The notes beneath the pieces were generated by a model. That model made no database searches, was not told the DNA's origin, and was given only the letters and a program-made list of their open reading frames with translations. A program made the translations under genes and the position numbers. Positions 36,233 through 44,915 of a stretch of 64,000 bases of DNA are shown in pieces (within the stretch, counting starts at the first letter, position 1; every line of letters begins with the position of its first letter). The DNA lies in NCBI RefSeq assembly GCF_003121895.1, contig NZ_QEWW01000001.1, positions 248,001 through 312,000 of the forward strand, in the 5' to 3' direction. Source of the DNA: Ignatzschineria cameli (GTDB lineage Bacteria; Pseudomonadota; Gammaproteobacteria; Cardiobacteriales; Wohlfahrtiimonadaceae).

Positions 36233-37240
36233 ATGGATGCCAGACAAGCTGAATATCTAAAGCTGTTGGGAATTCAAGCCTGGTGTAAGCAGGAGGATCT
36301 CCCTATTATTCAAAGCCATCTCCGGCAAGGAGAGACCTCCGAAACGGTGCAAAGAGCAGCCGCGCCAAGTACGGCACAAGCGCCAAGAGCTCGGCTTCAA
36401 GATCAGATGGCATCACTCTTTGATGAGCGACCTTCAGAGCGTTCAAATCTAACGAGAGAGGTTTCGAGCCAAGCGAAAGCGATCGCAATGAAACCCGCCT
36501 CTGAAGAGCGTTTGCAGGTAGCTTCTTTAGGAGCAGAGCAGAGCACTTCTAGTGAAAGATCTCGCGCAGAGTCTCGAAGCTCAAACGCTTTCCAGGTGGA
36601 AGTTGCCCCCAAAGCGCCGGAGAAGATTGCCGTTAAAGGTCCCTTTACGCCAACACCCTATCAATTCCCCGTCGGTCACTCCATCTATACATCAGAATTT
36701 GCTGAAAGTATCCAGCAGTGTCGTGGATGTGAATTTTCTCAATCACGGCATCAAGCGACATTGCCGCGACAATATCCCGATGCGCCGGTAATGATTATTA
36801 CCGATATTCCGTTGAAAGAGGAGATGTATCAAGGTTTAGTTTTAGATCGCTCTGATGAATCATTCTTCTACCAAGCGCTCAATCGGGTTGGCTTTAGAAC
36901 GGAAGAGCTCTACATCACCCCCTTTATTAAGTGTCGACCTCCTGAATTACGAGATGTTGATGAAGCTGAATGGCATGCCTGTTACGCCATTTTGCGTCAG
37001 GAAATTTTAACGGTAAAACCGAAGGTGATCTTCCTCTTAGGGCGAAACTGTGTCAAATTTCTTCTCCAGAGTGAATTACCCTTTGAGTCGCTCCGTTTAA
37101 CCCTTCATCAATTGACATTTGAAGGGCTAACTATTCCCGCCGTGATCTCCCATTCACCAAAGGTGTATGCACGAAATTCACGATTGAAGATTAATTTTTG
37201 GCAAGATGTAAAATTTTTACGCCGGCAATATCTTGCTTAA
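36233..37240 (+). CDS. Degenerate family-4 uracil-DNA-glycosylase-like protein
   Basis: 335 residues. Residues 30-135 are low-complexity (Ser/Ala/Glu/Arg rich). The C-terminal domain keeps the four cysteines of 4Fe-4S family-4 UDGs: CRGC (163/166), KCRPP (234) and HAC (250), and the order around them. The catalytic motif A, normally GEAPG, is here ITDIPLKEE, and the second motif is SHSPKVYARNSRL instead of HPA-type. I therefore doubt uracil excision. Genes like this commonly lie just before rimI in gammaproteobacteria, as here. Activity unknown. Confidence 0.78.
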   Translation: MDARQAEYLKLLGIQAWCKQEDLPIIQSHLRQGETSETVQRAAAPSTAQAPRARLQDQMASLFDERPSERSNLTREVSSQAKAIAMKPASEERLQVASLGAEQSTSSERSRAESRSSNAFQVEVAPKAPEKIAVKGPFTPTPYQFPVGHSIYTSEFAESIQQCRGCEFSQSRHQATLPRQYPDAPVMIITDIPLKEEMYQGLVLDRSDESFFYQALNRVGFRTEELYITPFIKCRPPELRDVDEAEWHACYAILRQEILTVKPKVIFLLGRNCVKFLLQSELPFESLRLTLHQLTFEGLTIPAVISHSPKVYARNSRLKINFWQDVKFLRRQYLA

Positions 37241-37466
37241 AGGGTATGCTATTACGGTTGAACAATCAGATTAATAATTAGATTACTGATCTGATTAAAT
37301 GGTCAAATTGGGAGCTCAGATTGAATGAGCAGATTGAAGGGTCAACATCCGAGGATTATTTTATAACGGTAGAGCCGATTAAATCATCGATATTCGTAGG
37401 GTTTTGATCAATATCGGAAGTGAGAAAATGAGACGCTCATGGAAGGCGTCCTACTATGGAGAAGAG

Positions 37467-37994
37467 ATGGAGAAGCAGAAAAGAGAAGAGGCGATCGCTG
37501 CATTATTGACGCGACTATCAATCGCCCCCGCAACAGTTGATGATCTAGAGACTGTTGTTGAAATTGAGCAGAGAGCTTATCCTGTCCCTTGGAGCCGAGA
37601 GCAACTCCTTGCAGTCTTTCAGCAGAAGGTGATTCGATTAAAGTTACTTCTCGATGGGAAGATATTGATCGGTTACGCTTTTGTTTCCATTATCTTAGAT
37701 GAAGGGCATCTGCTCCATATTACTGTCGATCCCCAATATCATGGAAAACGCTTAGGGCACTATCTTCTCGATGCGATCTTAAAGATGGGGGAGAAGGAGC
37801 AGTTAGCAACGCTCTTTTTGGAGGTTCGTGCAGGAAATCAACCGGCGAGAAGGCTCTATGATCGTATCGGCTTTAATCAGGTTGGATTACGTAAAGGGTA
37901 CTATCCTTGTAATATTAATGGTCGGGAAGATGCGATTGTGATGGCTTATACCTTTCCGTCGGCAACGTTCAATTTTAAGGTAGATTCAAAGTAG
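37467..37994 (+). CDS. rimI: Ribosomal protein S18 alanine N-acetyltransferase
   Basis: GNAT acetyltransferase. Aligned to E. coli RimI: IEQRAYPVPWSREQL, then the acetyl-CoA loop ITVDPQYHGKRLGHYLL, LFLEVRAGNQPARRLYDRIGF and RKGYYPCNINGREDAIVM. The first about 16 residues are extra. Start is ambiguous: ATG 37467 follows GGAGAAGAG and is most economical (175 residues), while ATG 37428 would add 13 residues. It is preceded by the UDG-like gene and followed by a TusA-family gene. Confidence 0.92.
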   Translation: MEKQKREEAIAALLTRLSIAPATVDDLETVVEIEQRAYPVPWSREQLLAVFQQKVIRLKLLLDGKILIGYAFVSIILDEGHLLHITVDPQYHGKRLGHYLLDAILKMGEKEQLATLFLEVRAGNQPARRLYDRIGFNQVGLRKGYYPCNINGREDAIVMAYTFPSATFNFKVDSK

Positions 37995-38063
37995 GTTAAG
38001 GACAGATTCAAGGTCGGTTCAACTTAAATTCGATATAGATCTGACTTAGAATAGATTCTATTT

Positions 38064-38088
38064 CGATTCGATTCGATTCGATTCGATT
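38064..38088 (+). repeat. Five-base tandem repeat before the TusA-like gene
   Basis: Five perfect copies of CGATT lie about 30 bases before the start codon of the next gene, in its leader. Copy number could slip during replication and alter spacing or structure in the leader; it is outside the reading frame. Confidence 0.9.
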
Positions 38089-38117
38089 CTATTTAGCGCT
38101 AATTTAGAGGTTTAATT

Positions 38118-38360
38118 ATGAGTGAAAATCAGGAGAAGCATATTATTGAGCTCGATCTAAAAGGGTTAAATTGCCCTATGCCTATTTTAAAGACAAAGCA
38201 GGCATTGATGCGAGCAGAGAAGGGTGATCAGTTAAGAGTCTATGCCACAGATCCTCATGCAGAGATCGATTTTAAGGCCTATTTAGCACGAGCGGAACAT
38301 CAGCTTCTCTCTTTTGAACAGAAAGATGATCTCTTTATCTTTTTAATAGAGAAGTGTTAA
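38118..38360 (+). CDS. TusA-family sulfur carrier
   Basis: 80-residue sulfurtransferase of the TusA/SirA/YedF group. The CPMPIL motif with Cys19 is the sulfur-carrying site, preceded by ELDLKGLN. The C-terminal half (VYATDPHAEIDFKAYL) is the usual alpha/beta part. It may pass sulfur for tRNA 2-thiouridine or another pathway; no tusBCDE genes are adjacent, so the partner is open. Confidence 0.88.
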   Translation: MSENQEKHIIELDLKGLNCPMPILKTKQALMRAEKGDQLRVYATDPHAEIDFKAYLARAEHQLLSFEQKDDLFIFLIEKC

Positions 38361-38464
38361 TTTGCAAGTGATTCTCTTGTTATTGAAGCGCTTGTTATTA
38401 AGGTGATCTCAAATGATCCCCGCTCACTATTGCATTCTATAAGTATTCCATAAGCATTCCATAA

Positions 38465-38524
38465 ACTGTTTTGAAAGATATTTTGAAAGATATTTTGAAA
38501 GATATTTTTAAAGATATGTCGAAA
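38465..38524 (+). repeat. Twelve-base tandem repeat before recJ
   Basis: Four to five copies of GATATTTTGAAA (best at 38477-38488, 38489-38500, 38501-38512, with a diverged 38513-38524), followed by further drifted AAAGTATTTTT-like words up to about 38600. It fills most of the 270-base gap between the TusA-like gene and recJ. Confidence 0.78.
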
Positions 38525-38631
38525 GGTATATCACAAAGTATTTTTTAAGTTATTTCGCAAATTACTCCGCAAAGTATTTTTATAAGGTATTTCATAAGGT
38601 ATTAATGGGTTAAAAACCATAATAAGAAGAG

Positions 38632-40359
38632 ATGAAGATTATTCGTAGAACGCCACAACATCACCATATTGCTCCCCATCATTCTCCCTATCTGCAAGAG
38701 ATCTTAAAAAAGCGGGCGATTGAACATCCTGAGGAGCTCGATCTGTCGCTTCGAGGGCTACACTCCTTTAAGAGTTTAAGCAATATTGAGGTGGCGACGG
38801 AGATTGTGGTAGAGGCGATCTTAGCGCAGAAAGAGATCTTAATTGTTGGCGATTATGATGTTGATGGAGCCACAAGTATTGCCCTTGCGATCAGATTGTT
38901 ACGGGAATTTGGCTGTCATAATGTGCGTTATACCGTACCGCATAGAATTTTAGATGGGTATGGACTCTCTCGTCCTTTGGTACGAAAGATATTGCGAAAT
39001 CGGCCCGATCTGCTTATAACCGTTGATAATGGTATCTCCAATATTGAGGGCGTTGCCCTTGCGCGTGAGGCCGGGATCGATGTTATTGTGACCGATCACC
39101 ATCTGCCGCCCGAGACACTTCCAGATGCTAATGCGATTGTTAATCCCAATTTAGTGGGTGATCAATTTCCGAGTAAAGCATTAGCGGGGGTAGGAGTGAT
39201 CTTTTATCTACTCTCAAGTGTTCGAGCGAGATTGCAAGAACTCAACTACTTTGGCGACTATCCAGCGCCTAATTTAGGAAAGTATCTTGATATTGTGGCG
39301 CTAGGAACGGTAGCCGATCTGGTTCCGCTAGATGCGAATAATCGTAAGATTGCTCAGCAAGGCCTCTTAAGAATGCGTCAGGGCGTGACAATTCCGGGGA
39401 TTGCCGCACTTATTGAGGTTTCAAATCGAACGCAGGCGCGTCTCTCTACCAGTGATATCGGTTTTGGCGTTGCGCCTCTGCTCAATGCTGCCGGCCGATT
39501 AGATAATATGCAGGTGGGGATTGAGCTTCTTTTAACAGAGAGTCCAGAAGAGGCAAGAGCGATCGCTCATGAGCTCTTTAGTATGAATGAAGAGCGTAAG
39601 CGCATTGAGCAGGAGATGCGAGAAACAGCAGACTTTATCCTCAATGAGATCTCTTTAGATGATCGATCCTTACCTCTTTCGATCTGCCTCTATGATCAGT
39701 CGTGGCATCAAGGAATCACCGGTATTGTTGCCTCACGTATTAAGGAGCAATATTATCGTCCAACCTTTATCTTTGCCTATGATAATGAGGGATTAGTAAA
39801 AGGTTCTGGTCGCTCTATTCGTGGGATTCATCTTCGTGATTTGATGAGTAATGTTGCCCGTGATAATCCTGGATTGATCGTTACCTTTGGTGGACATGCG
39901 ATGGCTGCGGGGCTCTCCTTAATGGAGGAGAATATTCCTCACTTTCAAAGCGCGATGGAGCAGGAGATCGCCCGCTTTTTAGCACAAAATGGTGAAGATC
40001 AAGAAGCGCTATTAAGTCAAAAGATCTATAGCGATGGCCCTCTTCCGACCGAGGCATTTAATCTGCAATTTGCCGATGAGATTAAATTAGCCTTCCCTTG
40101 GGGGCAACAATTTCCAGAGCCTGTTTTTGATGATCGATTTAAAGTGCTCGATTACCGTATCTTAAAGGGAACACATCTTAAGTTAACCTTAAAGGCTCCA
40201 AGAAGTGGAGAGACAATTGAAGCGATGGCTTTCTTCCAAGCGCATCAACTTGTCGATCATGTCGAGGAGATTCATTGTGCTTTCAAACTCGATATTAATG
40301 AGTGGCGCGGTAATCGTAATTTACAGTTAATTATCGATTATTTTACTCCGGTGGCTTAA
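38632..40359 (+). CDS. recJ: Single-stranded-DNA-specific exonuclease
   Basis: 5'-3' single-strand exonuclease for recombination and mismatch repair. The DHH phosphoesterase motifs are in order: DYDVDG (74-79), VDNGIS, TDHHLPP and, in the DHHA1 domain, GGHAMAAG. The C-terminal OB-fold closes the protein. 575 residues equals E. coli RecJ. Ligand and metal residues look intact. The ATG overlaps AGAAGAG, which serves as its ribosome site. Confidence 0.96.
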   Translation: MKIIRRTPQHHHIAPHHSPYLQEILKKRAIEHPEELDLSLRGLHSFKSLSNIEVATEIVVEAILAQKEILIVGDYDVDGATSIALAIRLLREFGCHNVRYTVPHRILDGYGLSRPLVRKILRNRPDLLITVDNGISNIEGVALAREAGIDVIVTDHHLPPETLPDANAIVNPNLVGDQFPSKALAGVGVIFYLLSSVRARLQELNYFGDYPAPNLGKYLDIVALGTVADLVPLDANNRKIAQQGLLRMRQGVTIPGIAALIEVSNRTQARLSTSDIGFGVAPLLNAAGRLDNMQVGIELLLTESPEEARAIAHELFSMNEERKRIEQEMRETADFILNEISLDDRSLPLSICLYDQSWHQGITGIVASRIKEQYYRPTFIFAYDNEGLVKGSGRSIRGIHLRDLMSNVARDNPGLIVTFGGHAMAAGLSLMEENIPHFQSAMEQEIARFLAQNGEDQEALLSQKIYSDGPLPTEAFNLQFADEIKLAFPWGQQFPEPVFDDRFKVLDYRILKGTHLKLTLKAPRSGETIEAMAFFQAHQLVDHVEEIHCAFKLDINEWRGNRNLQLIIDYFTPVA

Positions 40360-40505
40360 TTGCTCCCTTAAGACCTGATCGACACCCTATCGTTTACTAT
40401 CGTTTAATGAAGATTCAGCATAGAAAGATTCAACATAGATATTAAAGAACGCAATTAGCGGAAAATAGACTAGCTTTATACTTTTTAGCAGTATAGAGGA
40501 GTCTT

Positions 40506-41546
40506 ATGAAATTGGTCAAATCTAAACAGAACCTTACTGTAGCGCATATTCCCGCGTTTTTTCAGCAGATCGTAGGGCAGATCTTATCCTTATTGCGAGC
40601 GAAATCTTCACTTTGGCAACGGCGAAGAAGCAGGATTCATGCACCGCTCTTCAGTCTACTCTTTTTGTCGCTTTTTACTCTTAGTGTGCCGGCTTACAGC
40701 GTACCGCTTCAACATGGTAAGAGCTTAACGCCGAAGATGTTAGAGCATCTGCTGATACAAGAGTATTTTGTCAGCGAGAAGTTAGATGGTGTGCGGGGCT
40801 ATTGGAATGGTAAGCAGCTTCTCTCTCGGCAGGGATATGAAATTGTCGCCCCTGAATGGTTTACAGCCAATCTTGGTGATCTCCCCTTAGATGGTGAATT
40901 GTGGTTAGGGCGCGAAACTTTTCAAGAGATCTCGGCTCTCATTGCCAGGGCAGATCGAGAAGATCCGCTCTGGAGAGATGTAACGTTTCAAATTTTCGAT
41001 CTTCCTGCAGAAAAAGGTCCTTTTCGTGATCGAGTTGCAAAGATGGCGCAATATCTTCCTCTCTTAGCGAAGAAAAATCCTCATGTCATGATGATTCCTC
41101 AGGAGCGAATTGAGACAAAAAAAGCGCTACAACAGCGATTAGATGAGGTAATCACTCAAGGGGGAGAGGGGTTGATGTTGCATCATCAAGATGCTTTTTA
41201 TCAACCTTATATTCGGCATGATCAGCTTCTTAAGATGAAGCGGGTTGAAGAAGATTGTGCCATGGTGATCGGTTATACTGAGGGGAAGGGAAAATATCGG
41301 GGAATGGTGGGGGCTCTTCGAGTTAAGGCGGTGATAGAAGGGGAGACCAAATATTTTAAGATCGGCTCAGGATTAAAAGATCGAGATCGGCAATCACCGC
41401 CGGAGATCGGGCATTGGATTCGTTATCGTCATAATGGTTTTACAGATCGAAAAATCCCCCGTTTTGCTCGGGTCGTCGATATTAGCGGAGAGAGTTGTGA
41501 GCAGTTATCGCAGCAGGAATTTGAAGCATTAGAGAAAGCGATTTAA
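40506..41546 (+). CDS. ATP-dependent DNA ligase with signal peptide (Lig E)
   Basis: Minimal ATP-dependent ligase with two core domains. The nucleophile is Lys92 in motif I, SEKLDGVRGYW; later motifs LDGELWL, EGLMLHH and the motif V lysine LKMKR are present. A basic N-region and a hydrophobic core (about 47-60) ending in PAYS look like a signal peptide, so the ligase would work in the periplasm. Lig E proteins of Haemophilus and Neisseria share this layout and have been linked to natural competence. No DNA-uptake gene is in this window. 346 residues. Confidence 0.9.
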   Translation: MKLVKSKQNLTVAHIPAFFQQIVGQILSLLRAKSSLWQRRRSRIHAPLFSLLFLSLFTLSVPAYSVPLQHGKSLTPKMLEHLLIQEYFVSEKLDGVRGYWNGKQLLSRQGYEIVAPEWFTANLGDLPLDGELWLGRETFQEISALIARADREDPLWRDVTFQIFDLPAEKGPFRDRVAKMAQYLPLLAKKNPHVMMIPQERIETKKALQQRLDEVITQGGEGLMLHHQDAFYQPYIRHDQLLKMKRVEEDCAMVIGYTEGKGKYRGMVGALRVKAVIEGETKYFKIGSGLKDRDRQSPPEIGHWIRYRHNGFTDRKIPRFARVVDISGESCEQLSQQEFEALEKAI

Positions 41547-42014
41547 GCTGTTACCGCTCTCTTTTATCAAGGTATTATTAAACTTTTATTAAAACTTTAT
41601 TAAAGCTTTATAAAGCTTATTGAGCGTTGAGTGATATTTTAAGGTTGAATAAGTTGCAATCCTTTTTATTGCGATCCTTTTTCTGAAGCGGGCATCTCTA
41701 TTTTTGGCAATAATTGGTGCTCATTTGTCACTTATTTATCGCCTATTTGTCATTCAGTTGCCACAGAGTTGTTATTGAAGAGAGATTGAATTAGTCATTA
41801 GAGCGATTATCTGTTTGTAGATGTCCGGTTATCTATTATAATAATGGGGTTTATAGGATCTATATCAGATAATGATTTCAACAGATCATTCGATTTCTCT
41901 TTTAGAGATTTGGCATTCTTATCAGTTTAAAGATTTGCCTTGGTTATCGAATGATATTTGAAATAGAGGGAATAGCTCATATCATTATCCATTTATTTAT
42001 ATAAGAGGCTTAAA
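41547..42014 (+). other. Gap before the SlyB-like gene
   Basis: 468 bases. It has repeated TTTATTAAA words and a 16-base palindrome AAGCTTTATAAAGCTT (41603-41618) just after ligE, then the probable promoter of the lipoprotein gene. A frame of 29 codons (41871-41960) lies in the leader but has no ribosome site, and I do not call it. Confidence 0.5.
41815..41842 (+). promoter_or_regulatory. Probable promoter of the SlyB-like lipoprotein gene
   Basis: TTGTAG (41815-41820) and a perfect TATAAT (41837-41842) are separated by 16 bases. It would give a leader of about 165 bases before the lipoprotein gene. Confidence 0.6.
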
Positions 42015-42473
42015 ATGAAGAAATTAACAATGATTGGACTTGCGGTATTAACGCTTGCTGGTTGTACAAACTCAAGTCTATATTCGGGTGATGTCTATAC
42101 AGGAAACCAAGCGAAAACAGTTCAATCAGTCTCCTATGGTACCGTTGTCGCAGTTCGTCCTGTGACGATTCAGGCAGAAGGTTCATCTTTAGGAACAGTC
42201 TCTGGTGCGGTATTAGGGGGCGTTCTTGGTAATGCAATGGGTGGCGGCCGTGGTCGTAACATCACAACAGCAGTAGGTGCTGTTGCCGGTGGTATCGCAG
42301 GAAATAAGATCGAACAGCAAGTGGATAAAGTTCAAGGTGTTGAGCTTGATATCAAAACCGATAGCGGTCAAACAATCGCTGTGGTTCAAAAACAAGATAA
42401 GAGCCTTTTCCGCCCAGGTCAGCGTGTAAGAATGGTAGGAAGTGGTCGTAACATCAACGTTTCTCCTCTTTAA
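42015..42473 (+). CDS. slyB: Outer-membrane lipoprotein, SlyB/Pcp family
   Basis: 152 residues. A lipoprotein signal peptide ends in the lipobox LTLAGC, with Cys17 as the lipid site. The middle has a glycine-zipper 2TM segment (SGAVLGGVLGNAMGGGRGRN and VGAVAGGIAGNKIEQQ). The C-terminal part ends in a short beta-rich domain (FRPGQRVRMVGS). SlyB-family proteins stabilise the outer membrane. A terminator follows at once, then repeat array 5. Confidence 0.93.
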   Translation: MKKLTMIGLAVLTLAGCTNSSLYSGDVYTGNQAKTVQSVSYGTVVAVRPVTIQAEGSSLGTVSGAVLGGVLGNAMGGGRGRNITTAVGAVAGGIAGNKIEQQVDKVQGVELDIKTDSGQTIAVVQKQDKSLFRPGQRVRMVGSGRNINVSPL

Positions 42474-42516
42474 TAGCATCGATTATCGAGCGCAAACGCA
42501 TTAAAAAAGCATACCT

Positions 42517-42561
42517 AAAAGGATCTAAAATGGAGTAAATCCTCTATTTAGATCCTTTTTT
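42517..42561 (+). terminator. Rho-independent terminator of slyB
   Basis: AAAGGATCTAAA pairs with TTTAGATCCTTT around a 15-base loop, with a run of T residues at the end. Confidence 0.88.
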
Positions 42562-42582
42562 ATTGTCAGTGATAAGAAGAGA

Positions 42583-43085
42583 TTGCCATCTGCCGGCACG
42601 CGATTTATGGAAGAGTGCGATAGTGATCTCCGGCAATTCAACAGACCTTCTTATTTTAATTAATCATTCTTAAGAAAGTTATTAGGGCGGCGGGAGCCGA
42701 CTAATTCTTTCTTTTTACCATTGTATGCCCGCCAATTGGCATCTTCGATGCCGGGAATAATGTCGGGAATAATGATTATTAAAGATGCAATTTGCCGGCA
42801 ATAGGAAGGTTGTCCCCTTCCGGCGCACGATTTAGGGAAGAGAGTGATGGTGAAATCCGGAAAATTCTTGTCGTAATCATTCAATCATTTATCGGCAATA
42901 GGGAGATTGCCATCTGCCGGCACGTGATTTATAGAAAAGTGCGATAGTGATCTCCGGCAATTCAACAGACCTTCTTATTTCAATTAATCATTCTTAAGAA
43001 AGTTATTAGAGCGGCGGGAGCCGACTAATTCATTTTTTTTACCATTGCATGCCCGGAAATTGGTATTTTTGATGCCGAGAAAATA
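42583..43085 (+). repeat. Modular intergenic repeat array 5
   Basis: The 47-bp module occurs at 42590-42636, 42817-42863 and 42914-42960, and the 45-bp module at 42689-42733 and 43013-43057. All keep the standard lengths although sequence has drifted. In the copy at 42817-42863 the ends read CTTCCGG and CCGGAAA: the change in the left arm is matched in the right arm. The array fills the gap between two convergent genes, slyB and the permease. Confidence 0.9.
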
Positions 43086-43113
43086 ATCACTATTTAAATG
43101 ATTAAAACTTCAT

Positions 43114-43144
43114 CCCAAGATCGGCGCATTGAGCGCCGATTGGG
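43114..43144. terminator. Hairpin after the permease gene
   Basis: CCCAAGATCGGCGC (43114-43127) pairs with GCGCCGATTGGG (43133-43144) around ATTGA, with a two-base bulge. It lies seven bases past the permease stop on the minus strand. Only a weak T-tract follows, so termination is probable but not certain. Confidence 0.65.
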
Positions 43145-43151
43145 TCATGCA

Positions 43152-44396
43152 TTATTTAAAGAAGTTAAGTGCAGAGACATTAAAAACCTCTACTAATAGG
43201 TGGGAAACAATCGCCACTAAACCGTAGAGAATAATAATGTAGGGCATCACTTTGCCCCCTAATGCACGAAATGGTACAGCGGGTTTTTCGCCACTCTTTT
43301 CAGCTTTTTTACGATAATTGATCACCATTGCGGCCGGTACAATAACAGACCAGATCGCAGCAAAGAGACCTGCAAACCCGATCGCTAATACAAATCCATT
43401 TGGAAAGAGCATCCCTAAAATTGTAGGAGGTAAGAAGGTGATGAGCGCCGTTAAAAAGCGACCTTTATGACCATCATTAATCTTAAAGAGGTCAGCAATA
43501 TAATCAAAAAGCCCCAATCCCGCACCTAAAAATGAGGTGACAACAGCAAAGAAGGCAAAGAAACGTAAGGCTAATGCGGCAAAAGGTGCAGCATTGACTT
43601 GATCGAGCAACCATGCGACCTGATCATCACCGACAGAGAGGAAACTTGCTCGCTCAACACTTCCCATAATAGCCACCATCCAAGCAAGATAGAAGAGGAA
43701 GGTGATTCCCATTCCCCAACCGATAGCTTTTTTAATCTTACTTCCCTCAATGCCATAATATTTTACAAAGCTAGGCACACTTGCATGAAAGCAGAAAGAG
43801 GTTAAGAAGAAGGGAAGACTCGCAAAAGCATAGATCGCATAGCGTGACTCTCCATTAGGCTCAAAAAGGTAGGGGATCTCTATCTTTCCTAAAAGACCGG
43901 TCACCGCAGCAAAGAGGGTAATAAACATGCCGATCATTAGGATGGTTGAGATCCGATCAACCGCCTTAGTGCTCCACCAGACAATGCCGGTAAAGAGGAG
44001 CGCAAAGATTAAGGAGGATTGGTAACGGGGTAATGCGATATCGAAATTGTGGGCGATAGTATTACTAATAACAGAGCCTGAACCTACGACATAAGCATAG
44101 AGCAGAATATAGAGAACAAAGGCAACAGAGAAGCCATTTACAAAACGCCAAAGACTGCCGAGGTTATCTTTCACTAAAGTATCGAAACTTGCGCCGGGGC
44201 GATAACCTAAGTTGACCTCCAAAATCTGCTCTGCGGTGATATACATAAAAAAGAGCGTCATGAGCATAATTATGACTGTCCAACCAAACCACATTCCAGC
44301 TGATGCGATTGGTAAACTCAACATACCTGCGCCAATCATCGTTCCTGCGGCAATCATTGCGCCACCTAAAACAGAAGGCGATTTATCTACTTTCAT
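43152..44396 (-). CDS. Aromatic amino acid permease (Mtr/TnaB/TyrP family)
   Basis: 414-residue transporter of the hydroxy/aromatic amino acid permease family with 11 membrane segments. The N-terminus SVLGGAMIAAGTMIGAGMLSLPIASAGMWF is the family signature, and SLPFFLTSFCFHASVPSFVKYY lies mid-protein. Whether it prefers tryptophan or tyrosine cannot be told from the sequence. Divergent from nhaC across a 519-base AT-rich gap. Confidence 0.92.
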   Translation of the reverse strand: MKVDKSPSVLGGAMIAAGTMIGAGMLSLPIASAGMWFGWTVIIMLMTLFFMYITAEQILEVNLGYRPGASFDTLVKDNLGSLWRFVNGFSVAFVLYILLYAYVVGSGSVISNTIAHNFDIALPRYQSSLIFALLFTGIVWWSTKAVDRISTILMIGMFITLFAAVTGLLGKIEIPYLFEPNGESRYAIYAFASLPFFLTSFCFHASVPSFVKYYGIEGSKIKKAIGWGMGITFLFYLAWMVAIMGSVERASFLSVGDDQVAWLLDQVNAAPFAALALRFFAFFAVVTSFLGAGLGLFDYIADLFKINDGHKGRFLTALITFLPPTILGMLFPNGFVLAIGFAGLFAAIWSVIVPAAMVINYRKKAEKSGEKPAVPFRALGGKVMPYIIILYGLVAIVSHLLVEVFNVSALNFFK

Positions 44397-44915
44397 CTTT
44401 GTCCTCGTCGGTCATTGTACATCTTTGTTAAACTTTTCATGATTGAAAGGATCTAATATTATCATGATCTACTATTACTGTAATGATTAATCAGGGTAAT
44501 TGAGGGATAAAAATAGATCTTTAGGAAGAAACTGTGATAGACTTCTCGCCATTGACAGCAACATCTATAATTTTTTAATACCGATAATACCTATTAATGA
44601 TCCTTAATTGATTTATATCTATTGGCTTATATCGATATAATTTTATCCCTATTAAGGGATATCTCTATTAAGGGATATCTCTATTGAGAGAGTCATTAAT
44701 CACTTCACTTACTGCACAGCCCATCTTTTTTCAGTCCGTTTTCCTGTATTTGCGTAAGTAGGCCTTTTATTTAAATACCGTTGCAATAGCGTCAATATTT
44801 GGGCCCTATCCTTCAGATATTATATTTTTCAATTTGTGAAATTGGTACGATCAACAATCGCCAAGCATGATGGATAGATTTTCTCCTCTTATACTTTTGT
44901 GAGGGAATAATAAAA
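44397..44915. other. Divergent region, permease / nhaC
   Basis: 519 bases, very AT-rich, no gene. Two perfect copies of a 16-base unit CTATTAAGGGATATCT (44649-44664, 44665-44680) are followed by a partial third. CAATTT-GTG-AAATTG near 44830 forms a small hairpin. No Trp- or Tyr-type regulatory site is recognised. Confidence 0.55.

Noticed and set aside
41871-41960. 29-codon frame in the slyB leader
   Set aside because: No ribosome site and no recognisable composition; probably chance.
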